A DNA stretch of 64,000 nucleotides from contig OX637297.1 of assembly GCA_951799445.1 (NCBI GenBank), positions 11,346,001-11,410,000 of the forward strand, written 5' to 3'. Below the pieces are notes generated by a model, which saw only the letters and a program-made list of their open reading frames with translations, ran no database searches and had not been told where the DNA came from. The translations under genes were made by a program, and so were the position numbers. Below are positions 11,776 to 22,292 of the stretch, in pieces (within the stretch, counting starts at the first letter, position 1; every line of letters begins with the position of its first letter). Source of the stretch: Pseudisothecium myosuroides (Eukaryota; Streptophyta; Bryopsida; Hypnales; Lembophyllaceae).

Positions 11776-12274
11776 TCAAAAGTCAAAACATCGAGCACAA
11801 GTCGGTAGTTAATATTTAAGAATCAAGTTAAAAAAATAAAATCTAGAGTTACATTCCGAAGTTGGAACTTTAGGGGTAGTTTTTAAAAGTAGAACTCCTA
11901 GGTGAAGTCTTAGAAACCCAAGATAGTCTTAGGGGTTCATGGAAGGAACATAGGGGTTCCCCTTTTTATGTAGTTAGGGACGTTATAAATGGCGCCGACT
12001 ACTCAGTCGACCCTCGACATAGGATAGATAGTTAGGGAGTTCGGATTTCACCATCACTCTAAACATCGCAGTTAACTTGTGAGTTACTACATGCATTACT
12101 AATTATTCGCTGCCATCCACGACACTTAGGAAACGTTAGCAAAAAAGATCCATTGCTTGGAAGGCACAGTGGACCGCGCTCACATCACCCCCATATATTA
12201 AAAAATGTGGATAAAGGCATAGAACCTGGTCGGTGTTCGCTTTATTACCAAGGGTGGGTAATCTAGCGCCCACA

Positions 12275-14480
12275 CCCTGCAATAATAACAATACAAGAAA
12301 CCAAAAGAACTGCAACTAAATCCACAAATTACATCCGAAATTTATTCACACAATATAAACTAACATTCAACAACACACATGCACTAACTAGATTTATGTA
12401 ACAAAGACAACCACATACACTAGGACCTAGCAGACTCCTTACCCTCATAAATATAAAACATGCATATCCAGGAAACATCAGCAAAATCCCAACTCCCGCC
12501 AAATTCTCACCATATTTACAAATTATAAAAATCAACAATCATCCTCTACAACCATGGCTACTACTCCAAATCTACATGCCGTCACACGTAGATGATTTAT
12601 AATTGATATAAAAAATTCAACAAAGCGTAACTCATCAAATTTCCCTACATCCACAACACACTTATATTTTATATGGTGACTTCAATAGAGACATTGCACT
12701 CATTGGCAGACAAAATGAATTTAACATAACCCTACCACAAACAAAAGACATAGAATGCCGTACATTTACAGACAACCTGCAATTCACATATATACCTACT
12801 AATAGCCCTTTTTCTAGACAAGGAGGTCAAAATTATGCCCAAACTAGTCTAATAGATGGTTACCACATAAACACAACTAATTTTGCTCTATATACAGCAA
12901 CCACAAATCACAACCACAACCTGAACTCAGACCACTCACCAATAACATTACATATACCACCAAATACATTACTAGCACGCCCCATACTACCAATAAAAAA
13001 TAAACCACAAAGAATTCTAAACCCTATTCCACAAGAAAACATAGAAATATTTAAAAACAAATTTTTTGAGGAACATGCACTCCAAATAAATGAACTCACC
13101 ACCATTCTCACAAATGAACACCTAACAAATTACCAATGGCACACAGCATGCAATACCCTAGACCATCTCACATAAAGTATATCAAATAAAATACTTGAAA
13201 ATTGCAGTGCACAACCGCTCCTCCAACTAACAAAATGTATAGCACAACAAGGTGGCTTCTTACCAAGAAAACTACAAAATATATGGAAAGCTCATCTTTT
13301 TACTTATCACCTAATCAGAAAAGCAATATATAAAACAAAAAATACAACAAACTAGGCAATACATCCAATAATAGAGGAACTACAAAACCACACACATGTC
13401 CACATTCCACCACTTGTACTACATGAAACAAACGAACAAGAATGGATTAACACCCTAGCCAAAAATGCAAACATACAAGCTTGTAAAATTACAATCCAAT
13501 ATACTCAAAATTGTATTAAAAAAGCAATCTCCAAATATAGGCAACTATATGAAAAAAGCCCCCAAAATAAAAATAAATAAATGTTCAAAAACCAAAATAT
13601 ACCCCCACTAGACTGCATTATGGTCTATGAATAGACAAAACAACTTGCTAACCAATCCTAAAGACATCACCAACAAAATACACACTCAACAATCAATTAG
13701 TATTAGACCCACAGTTCCAACATGCTACTATCTACCGGAACACCCACCACATTGCACCTGTGGAATGAGACAATAGTCACAATACCCATGGCACGATTTA
13801 GATGGTTTTGTCATAGACAAACAAGGGACCCCGGAAATCCCTCTATACAATTACTTCAACAAATATATGCCTAAAACACTTAGCCAATAACAAAACACCT
13901 AGCTCGAACTCAATTCCAAACATAATTCTAAAAAATATGCCACAATGTTTTTATGACCTACTTTTCCTATTTTTTTAAACATTGTTATAAGCAAAAAAAA
14001 TTCCAGCATCTTGGAAAACCAGTCTAATTATACTACTCTTTAAAAAGGAGATCCCTTCCAATTACCAAACCATAGGCCTATTGCATTGCAAATACTATCT
14101 ATAAATTTTTCACTAGTACTCTTACTCTAATTCTTTTTGACTATGGCGAAAGACACCAAATCCTCCATGATTGCCATGAAGGATTCAGTGTAAAACGTAG
14201 CACATAATTACGACAACTACAACTTCTCATAGCAGCTCTAAAAGACGCATGATTCACAAATCAAGACATTTTTCTATTATATATAGACTTCAAAAATGCC
14301 TTTGGATCCATAGATCACGTAGGACTCTTGGCTGTAATGAAAGACCTTGGATATCCAAAGACGCAGTAGCACTAATAGGAAATATTTACTTTCACTCCAC
14401 CACAATATTTACAGGAGAACATTTTGGTAGAACTAAACCGATACCAATACAAAGAGGTACCATTCAAGGAGACACACTTA
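12275..14480 (+). pseudogene. LINE ORF2, middle part: endonuclease and first half of RT
   Basis: The segment resumes the endonuclease with the QETK motif at about 12290. It continues to ILYGDFN (about 12670), TSLIDGY and LNSDHSPI (about 12920), the catalytic and fold motifs of an AP-endonuclease domain. A degraded linker follows, then RT: a lysine-rich RT segment near 14,040, DFKNAFGSIDH near 14,288 with the first RT aspartate, and IQRGTIQGDTL at about 14,451-14,480. It stops at the MITE. Several TAA/TAG stops and frameshifts interrupt it. Confidence 0.65.
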
Positions 14481-14838
14481 CATCTCAAACTTAGTGGCTT
14501 TATACCTGCGTACCATAATCGTACTGATTCAGTGGTTTTATACCTGAGTACCATAATCATACATATTACGTGTATTTGGACACAATGAATCAGTGCAAAA
14601 ACAATGAATATCAATAATGTATGATTCTTGTACTATTATTAGTATAATTTAGGTGCATTTTGGATACTACATTTGTATAATTAAAGTACATAAATCATAC
14701 GCTTTTAAATTTATTTTTAACAACACTGATTCAGTGCATCTAAATACACGTAATATTTACAATTATGGTACGCACATATGAAGCCATTGAATCAATACAA
14801 TATCTGTTAAAAAGTCATCCTTCCTTAAGTTTGAGATG
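14481..14838. mobile_element. 358-bp MITE with TA duplication, inside LINE RT
   Basis: Perfect 13-bp terminal inverted repeats CATCTCAAACTTA / TAAGTTTGAGATG bound the element, and TA stands at both outer edges (14479-14480 and 14839-14840). Removing it with one TA rejoins the RT frame (GDTL then SPYFFLIFLE), which confirms both borders. A second, longer internal inverted repeat with gtaccataat and acgtgtattt blocks (about 14,549-14,593 against 14,727-14,774) would let it fold into a hairpin. TA duplication fits a Tc1/mariner-type MITE, although the ends are not the classic Stowaway sequence. Confidence 0.85.
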
Positions 14839-16746
14839 TAGTCCCTATTTCTTCCTTATTTTTCTAGAACACCTACTTAGATGGCTCCAAAAAGGCAATA
14901 ATGGCTACAGTTTTGATACATCCAAGATAATTGTGAGTTCTGCAGCATATGCAGATGACCTAGTAGCTAATTCAAATAAACTACAATCACTTCAATCTCA
15001 ATTAAATAAACTAGATAAATACTGCGAGTGGGCCAAAATGGACTTGGGGGTACCAAAATGCGCAATCACAGGTTGCCTAAATAAATCAAAAACAAAATCC
15101 AACATCTTCAAGACAAAATACAAGCTATGAACAATAGCTATAGAAATCAACCAATACTGGTTTTACACCAAAATGAACCTTACACATACTTAGGTATACA
15201 ACTAGTACCCTCATTGAAATGGAAAATACAAACACATATCACCACTAAAAAAATATTAGATTAATGCGCACAACTTACAAACTGCCCAACCACAATAAAA
15301 CAAAAAATCAATATGGTAGACACCGTAATTAGAGCTGGCAAAGCCTATAGTTTCTATACAGTTCCATATTCTCTACCAACAATTAAAAAACTAGATAAAA
15401 AGATCATTGGAATTTGAAAGATCATATGTGAGCTACCCAAATGCACTGCAAATGTAATAGCACAACTTCTACATGAATTTTTTGGACTCCAAGCCTTCTC
15501 AATTAAAAATGCATATCTGTGTTGCATTAGCAAACAACTTAGGAACACCTTAAATGATCCACGAAGACTAGGAATAATCTATAAAGGACTCATTCACCAT
15601 AAATTAGCCAAATATGGAGGTGCAGAAAACATCCCTAGAATCAAACAATAAGATTGTGTCAGATCGCCTACAACAGGGACTCTATTCCTTCTAAAACACA
15701 AAGCAGGCATCCACCTCAAAAGCATAGAAGAAAGCTTCCTACTACATACAACAAAACTAGAACAAGAATGGATGTCGCAAACTATCCTTCTTCTACCATA
15801 CACAAACCCCAAACTCCCCCTTAAAATGTTATATAATCTCCTTTTACACAACATCTACAAAATAAAACACATTACTCTCCCTAATGGCACAAATCTAATG
15901 TCACCAAATGACTTCAAAAACTACTATCAAACTCCAACCAAAAGAAAAAAAAATGCTTTAAATCTAGCAGAACAACTTTTCTGCTATCCACAATATGCAT
16001 TGGAGTGTTCAAGCCCTTGCCAAAGACACCCACTCCCACAAAACCTCAAAGCACAATACATTTTAGACATCCAAAATCTAACCTCAAGGACCTTAGACAA
16101 TCTTCCACATCCACCACTGCCACAACTACTACAACAACACAATCCACCTCTACATATCCAAAACAACCCACTTAAATTTTCCATACATACTATAACAGAC
16201 CACAAAACCAAAGAAATAAAAGACAAATACAAAATTTCAATAAAATATAATACATACCTATATCAATGGATACTTCAAGATAACACAACTTATACTAAAT
16301 GGCTACCACAAAGATACCTCTTCTCGTTTAATCAACCAACGGTAATTGTACACAACATCAGTCTACTAACACAATATTACACAAAACAACAACATAAGCA
16401 CTATAGAAGCATCATCACAATAATCTTAAACCATGAACAATCTAGAGATATTAGATTCATTCCACCTCCAACAATAATCCCACTTACACATATTTCCACT
16501 ACCAAATGCAACCTAGAAAAATACATACTAACAAATACACATACCATACTAACACAAAATGAACAACACACATATACCTTGATACTAGTAAATACCTTAC
16601 TACTATTCCAACTACCAGATTACAATGGCTATAAAAACAATATCACTCTGCCATCCATAGCGCACATGGCCTTGCACCGTCTACACAAGCATTTGAAACC
16701 AAAATCATATGGCTCTATCAACAATACAAATATTAAAATCCAATAA
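14839..16746 (+). pseudogene. LINE ORF2, RT catalytic part and long linker
   Basis: After the MITE the RT continues with SPYFFLIFLEHLLRWL and the catalytic AYADDLVANSN motif (about 14,945-14,980), followed by the thumb-side segment. A linker of about 500 residues follows. Its best preserved piece is an uninterrupted frame of 324 codons (15,772-16,746). I do not recognise a fold in the linker. A frameshift near 16,710-16,745 moves the frame into the methylase-like domain. Confidence 0.6.
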
Positions 16747-16769
16747 AAATCCACTTAGAACATTACAAT

Positions 16770-17330
16770 ACACCCTTCCACAAAATATTCTAGATTCCCT
16801 AACAACAACATTCAACATTTTTCACTCATATTTCTCCTCACCAATCACTTGCTCCATACAAATTACACAATTTTACTCTTTATTTGAAAGAGATGGAGTA
16901 ATTGGTTCACTAGGCAAAGCCTTTGAATATAAATAGAAAGGCATCAGTTTTGCACATCCACACAATGAGGAAACTGCTCAGCAAGCACTGCATTGGGCAA
17001 GACTAGCAACCAAACTTGATTCAAACACCATAACTATTCTAGCCATCCCAGTCATAAATTGTTACCAAAACTTCTTCCCATATATCGGACCATTTGAAGA
17101 CACAGACGTTATTGCCCATTTTGCCGCAGACACTATTACATACGAAGAACCGACAATCCCCCCTGAGATAAATAAACGACCTTGTACTAAACCCCTTGCA
17201 ATACACATTCTCTGTAGACACCACCGTAACCACGATATTGGCCCACCCAACCAAATAGATTCTCTCACAAAGATCCTCCAAAATATACAAATACCCCAAT
17301 ATCATATACAAATTGGAGCTCCAACACCTA
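16770..17330 (+). pseudogene. Methylase-like domain of the LINE (PCIF1-type resemblance)
   Basis: Between RT and RNase H the frame reads SYFSSPITC, then FYSLFERDGVIGSLG, then a stop at 16934-16936, then KGISFAHPHNEETAQQ, and later TITILAIP and VIAHFAADTITYEEPT. The order (aromatic-SP, YS-F-D, GS-G, F-A-xP, then a hydrophobic ILxIP strand) resembles N6-adenine methyltransferases of the PCIF1 or phage-Dam type, where the catalytic motif is NPPF/Y. Here that site reads HPHN, so this copy lacks the catalytic motif. It is in the same frame as the RNase H downstream. The family call is from pattern memory only and could be wrong. Confidence 0.35.
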
Positions 17331-17341
17331 GTACTGTAATA

Positions 17342-17890
17342 GTGAACAAAAACTCTATTTGGAATAAATTTACATACAAATCCAATGGCAATCCAACTAA
17401 TATACAGACGCCCACGTTACCAACATACGCGAATAACCCCCAATTAAAATTTCTACCGCAATATAGCTATTATACCAATGGATCATTAGTACCACCTCAA
17501 CAACATGCAGATGGTCACTGGATTCGTGAAAAAAAAGGATATGGCATATATAATCCCTTCAAAGAAGAAATCCAAATTTCTAAACAACTACCCAGTCTAC
17601 AAACTAGTTTTAGAGCCGAGCTCATGGCCATATATAAAACACTACGTATAATCACTACTCAATATCCACATAAACTAGCACACATATTCACTGACTACCT
17701 AAACTATCTATATGTACTTAATACACAGCTAAAACATCCTACACTACACCGTAACCATGCAGACAAAAACATATTAGAATCCATGGTAGAAATGCTCCAA
17801 AGATGAACACAACCTACAACAATTTCCAAAATTAAAGGCCACGTTAATATTAAAGGTAATGAACAAGCAAACAAACTTGCAAAAAATGGC
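17342..17890 (+). pseudogene. LINE RNase H domain, first catalytic Asp replaced
   Basis: The frame from 17342 carries YYTNGSL, then FRAELMAIYK, IFTDYLNYLYVL and, after a TGA at 17804-17806, ISKIKGHVNIKGNEQANKLA. These are the ordered motifs of a LINE RNase H: D, E, D and the H/D segment. The first is normally YTDGS; here the Asp codon reads AAT (Asn), so the domain would be inactive. Both the D-to-N change and the TGA (from TGG) are G-to-A changes, meaning C-to-T on the other strand. Confidence 0.75.
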
Positions 17891-18900
17891 ACAACAGAAG
17901 AATACAAATTTGCCTCAAAACAATATGAATTTGTGCACACTACTCCATTCTACTACCAAAAAGACAAATGGCCAGGTCCAGCCCGTCAACTTGACAAAGG
18001 CCTGGTTAGATGCCTCAAAACATACATCACCAAACATGATTGTGATAAAAAACTAGAAATAATGGCACAACAATTTCCTAAAATTGCAAATGGACACTCA
18101 ATCCTGATACAGATAAAGACCTCCCTAATGAATTCTGGTCTAGCCCTAAAATAACAAACTCACAAAAAATAAGCTCATTAAAATTCTGCACCGATCTACA
18201 CATGATAAATGCTAGAAAACAACTATTTTTTGGTATAGAAAGATTTTTTCCCATCAAATGCCCCATATGTAACTCCCATGACGTAGATACATGGCTCCAT
18301 GTACTCCTCAAATGCAAGCAACACCGTATTCACGCCCTCCAAGTCAAAAGATATAACAAAGCAGTATGGGAACTGAGAAAGCTAACCCTATCCACCAAAA
18401 ACACTAGATACTATACTCTCATGAATGCATGAACATTCAACAACAATTCACAAGAAAATACAATTCTTCCATGGTTGCTACCTCACTCCTATGAAAGACA
18501 GAGATGTCACTGCAATGCTAGATTCAAATCGTATATCCTTTGGGTTAAAGGACTGCCCTACCAAAACAATCCACCAATTAATCCAGATAACAATCTCACA
18601 ATACAATTCATAGAATTCACATATTATAATGGCAGATTCTCACAAGAAACAATAGATAATAAAATTCAAAAATATCAACCATCTGCAAGAATCTGTGATA
18701 AATAGCATCATGGCCCAAGGGTGGAGTGTAGACCCACTCATTGTCATTATAGCAGGAGCTAGAGGAACAACACATATTCCTTCAATGAAAATCCTTGAAA
18801 CTAAACTGGATTTTCCCGAAATCACTCTGAAACACACTTTTAAAGCAATCAACACCATTGCCATACAATATGCTAGTTCAATCATCCTACACAACTAAAA
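17891..18900 (+). pseudogene. LINE ORF2 C terminus with CCHC-like zinc segment
   Basis: The remaining frame fragments contain KCPICNSHDVDTWLHVLLKC at about 18,255-18,315. This has the C-x2-C ... H ... C spacing of the zinc segment found after RNase H in many plant and I-type LINEs. Further fragments (to about 18,898) are of unknown fold and are separated by frameshifts. Confidence 0.6.
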
Positions 18901-18942
18901 AATAGAAAACAACCAACTACTCCCTCCAGAATAAGAAAATGT

Positions 18943-18990
18943 ATTACAACAACAACAACAACAAACGAAAACAACAACAAACAACATATC
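18943..18990 (+). repeat. CAA-rich 3' tail of the LINE
   Basis: Repeated acaacaacaacaac and aaacaacaacaaacaac runs end the LINE-like A- and C-rich composition. LINEs often end in such simple repeats instead of pure poly(A). I take this as the 3' terminus. Confidence 0.6.
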
Positions 18991-19791
18991 CACCCAGATA
19001 CTTTTTATCTCGATTACTTTTAACTGGTTACTTTTAACTCAAGTGTCTATTCTCGGAAAGGAAGAGTAATTTTGCATCAATGCCCCTTGATCCGGTGAAC
19101 GTTGGCTCATTGTCATGACAAACAGACACTTTATTCATGCCGGCCTTCTTCGAAAACCGGAGTTTATATCTATAGTATCTATCTGCCTGCTTTACCACTC
19201 TAGTTCCCGCAAATTTTGAAAAATCGCAGAAAATTCATTTCTTGTCATATTCTCTTCATTCTACTTGCAAATGGCTCCCCTCAAACTTTTCAATCTTTGA
19301 AAATCATGTGCGTTGACAAATAACTTCTCCGAAGTACCTACATAGCAAATATGTGTGGTATTAGGCTGATCTACCTTAATCAGATTCGCATAGCAAACTC
19401 GGGCACTGGTCGTATGCAATTCTCATCGAGATTAGTTGTTCTTGTCGATCATCAGCATTCTAATAATCACTGGGGTACAGAAATTTTTTGCTTGCCATTT
19501 CTTTCACTTATCATTCCTCGCGAGCCTTCCTTCCTTGTCCATGTCATTGCAACACTGTGCAGTCTGTTGAACAATCAAGTGGCCTGCCTTATCCTGGTTG
19601 ATGGCCCAATTTTTATTTCGTTGTTTTCTCGTGTCGTCTTAGTGTACCATTACTTTCAGACAGGAATTGTTCACCTCATGTTCTGAATCCGTGAAATCAT
19701 CGACATTTTGTCTGTGTGCAATCATCTGGAATCAGAAGGGAGACTCTTGAGAAATATTCTGGCACTGACCACTGCAAAATCGTCGAGTATT
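18991..19791. other. Intergenic region and 5' leader of the ABCG gene
   Basis: Composition returns to normal here. A 111-codon open frame (19351-19686) has no recognisable features. No clear TATA box was found. This segment should hold the promoter and 5' untranslated region of the transporter gene. Confidence 0.4.
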
Positions 19792-22292
19792 ATGAAGAGT
19801 ACATCCCCAGGAAGCCATGGCACCTTGGATCTCGCCGTGCCTCTGCAGACTCAACTGCTAGCTAGGAATCGTCCTTGCGGCAAGTCCGAGGAGCCTGTTG
19901 CACGGAACGTCATAGTGAAGGGGCAGAATGTAAACAATAGTAGTATGAATATCGTTACTGGTAGTAAAAACCTGATCAAAGAGGTCACAGTCGTTTCTGG
20001 GACGCCAGAATCGACCTCGGCACAGGTTAACCTTGACATTTGGCTTGAGTTTCGTGACCTTTCATACACAGTGATTAGCAAGAAGAAACTTGGATGGGAT
20101 TCTTTAAAATGGGCATGTGCTAGCTTCTCGCGTTACGGTAATGAAGATGAAGAGAATCCTCCTCGGAGGCAAGAATCTGTGACGCACAACTTATTGCAGG
20201 GGATTTCTGGCAAGGCCAAGGATGGCGAGATTTTGGCTGTGATGGGACCCAGCGGCTCTGGGAAGTCAACCTTGATTGACGCATTAGCTCAAAGAATAGA
20301 CAGAAAGAGTATGAAGGGAAGCATTACATTAAACGGCCAAGAAGTTGATCCGGATTTACTCCGCAACATCTCTGCGTACGTAATGCAAGATGATCTGCTG
20401 TTTCCCATGCTGACGGTGAAGGAGACGTTAATGTTTGCAGCCAACGTGCGCCTCCCAGCGAGTCACGGGGAGGATGCAAAGGTTGAGAGGGTCAACAGCA
20501 TGATTCGGCAGCTGGGATTAGGAAAAGTTGCGGATACTATCATAGGAGATGAGTCACACCGAGGTGTTTCAGGAGGTGAGAGGCGCCGAGTCTCTATCGG
20601 AATTGATATAGTACATGGCCCTTTGCTTTTATTTCTCGACGAACCGACATCGGGCCTTGATTCTTCGAGTGCCTTCATGGTCGTCGAAACGCTCAAACAC
20701 ATTGCAGAGATGGGCAGCATTGTAATTTTTTCTGTACATCAGCCTAGCGACAGAATCTTGGGTCTCATCGATAACCTGCTAATTCTCGCTAACGGCCAGA
20801 TGATCTACATGGGTCACCCTAGGGATCTAACAGCATACTTTACCGCATTCAACCATGGGTATCCTATTCCCTCCTCGCATGGTAATGCGGCTGAGTTCGC
20901 CATCGACCTAATTCAAATTCTCAACTCCATGCCGGAAGGCATCAGGCCACTTGTGAGTCGGTACAAAGTGACGAGCGCCTACAACAATCTTCGTGCGATA
21001 GAGTTGTCGGCACCAATGCAATTCAAGCGTCATCCCGCTACGCCCACGGGAGTAGCGGGTGCAATAGCAGCCAGCATATCTAAGGGCAGATTGATGGCAA
21101 CCTCTGGCTATGTCGAGCATTGCAATGACAGCACCACGCTGGTTCTAAAATTTGCCAACACAAGAAGTGAGGAAATCAAGTTCCTCACATGGAGATGTAT
21201 TACTAATATCCGCAGAACTCCTGAACTCTTCTACACGAGGTTGGGCACCGTCACTATCTCTGGTATCCTCTTGGCAACCATTTTCTGGCGGCTGGATCAC
21301 ACACCAAAGGGACTCCAGGAGCGTCTCGGGTTCTTTACTTTCGCAATGACTTTCTCGTATTATTCCTGCGTGGACACACTGCCAATCTTCCTTCAGGAGC
21401 GCTACATCTTCATTCGAGAGACGGCACACAACGCATATCGCAAATCGTCTTATGTGCTTGCTAATTCTTTAATCTACATTCCTTTTCTGGGGTTACTATC
21501 CTTCGCATTTGCTGTGACCACCTTCTGGGCCGTTGGTTTGGCTGGCGGATTCAGTGGGTTCTGCTTTTTTTTCCTCATCATTTGGGCCTCTTTCTGGGCC
21601 GGTAACTCATTTGCTACGTTCCTTTCAGCTATCATTCCGAACGTGATCTTGGGCTACACCATTGTTGTAGCTGTCCTTGCATACTTTCTACTTCTAAGCG
21701 GCTTCTTCAGAACGAGAGACAGAATTCCGAGTTACTGGATTTGGTTCCACTACGTATCGTTGATCAAGTACCCATATGAAGCTGTAGTCCGCAATGAGCT
21801 CATGAGGTCAAGTGCCACCACGTGCTACGAAACCGCAGGTAATGAAGACCCTGCTCCTTAAATCATGTGGACTGTAGTAGAGTAAATTTTGTTTCGATGT
21901 TGGCTCACAGAAGCAAATATGTCAAGTTTAGTTCCACAGGTCGTAGAAGATCAGCTACTTTGAGTTTCTAGAATATGTATTACCGAAATTAAACCTTGGT
22001 GTTCTTTCTGAGTGCAGGTCAAATCTTCACAAACACTCCTCTAGCACCATACATATCGGAGACGCTTGTCGATGAAGTCCTGGACACTCTGAAGACTGAT
22101 GTGCCGTCTAGTACACCTTACTCGACCTTGGATGGCTCAACCTGTATCATGGATGGCATAGCCGTTCTCAAAAACCAAGATATCACGAAATTAGGCAAGT
22201 GGACCAATCTGGCCATCACGATAATGTTTGGAGTAGTATACCGTATACTATTCTATTTTGTGCTTGGCAAAGCTCAGAACCAGAGGCACTGA
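19792..22292 (+). CDS. ABCG half-transporter, two exons (19792-21838 and 22018-22292)
   Basis: The two exons encode about 773 residues, slightly long for plant ABCG half-transporters because of an N-terminal extension of about 90 residues. The nucleotide-binding domain comes first: Walker A GPSGSGKST at residues 152-160, Q-loop region YVMQDD, signature VSGGERRR at 259-266, Walker B LLLFLDE ending at D283-E284, and H-loop His at 316. Six membrane segments follow from about residue 486. DTLPIFLQERYIFIRET and ATTFWAVGL-like stretches recall the Arabidopsis ABCG1/2/6/16/20 group, linked to suberin and wall lipid export. Substrate is therefore inferred only: hydrophobic wall precursors, as a dimer in the plasma membrane. 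The start is the first in-frame ATG; the frame is open further upstream but without ATG. There are no internal stops, so this is the one clearly functional gene here. The second exon supplies the last extracellular loop and last membrane helix and ends in TGA. Confidence 0.9.
21839..22017 (+). other. Intron of the ABCG gene
   Basis: The donor is gcag|GTAATG and the acceptor gagtGCAG|gtc. Splicing joins a single G to GT to form a glycine codon and continues as QIFTNTPLAP in the second exon. It falls in the large extracellular loop before the last membrane helix. Without splicing the protein would stop at 21861 and lose that helix. Confidence 0.85.

Larger units (their letters stand above)
6980..12274. 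mobile_element. 5.3-kb TG...CA element inserted in the LINE endonuclease
   Basis: The insert begins TGTGAGCTCCC and ends AGCGCCCACA, and is flanked on both sides by CCCTG (6975-6979 and 12275-12279). Removing it with one CCCTG rejoins the LINE reading frame exactly across the endonuclease (TSP, then AIITIQETK). Five-bp duplication and TG...CA ends are the signature of an LTR-retrotransposon integrase. No direct terminal repeats and no gag, RT or integrase are visible. It contains a TATA box, several tandem arrays and long AT- and purine-rich stretches. The best explanations are a solo LTR of a giant-LTR element, or a non-autonomous element related in form to E1-E5 but without their gene. Orientation is uncertain, although the TATA box reads on the plus strand. 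Confidence 0.7.
5440..18990 (+). mobile_element. LINE (APE-type non-LTR retrotransposon), nested-insertion host
   Basis: The order of recognisable parts is an ORF1-like piece, a 2A motif, AP endonuclease, RT, a methylase-like domain, RNase H, a CCHC zinc segment and a CAA-rich 3' tail. It spans about 13.5 kb. Removing the 5,295-bp insert at 6980-12274, the 358-bp MITE at 14481-14838 and one copy of each duplication leaves about 7.9 kb. The reading frame is broken by many stops and several frameshifts, so the copy is inactive. Codon use is very A- and C-rich, unlike the neighbouring genes. The 5' limit is approximate and no target duplication was found. A LINE with endonuclease and RNase H belongs to the I-like superfamily group in a broad sense. 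Confidence 0.75.

Noticed and set aside
11989..12010. TGGCGCC as a gypsy primer-binding site
   Set aside because: It resembles plant gypsy primer-binding sites, but it lies 280 bp from the 3' end of the element, and no LTR end (CA) precedes it.
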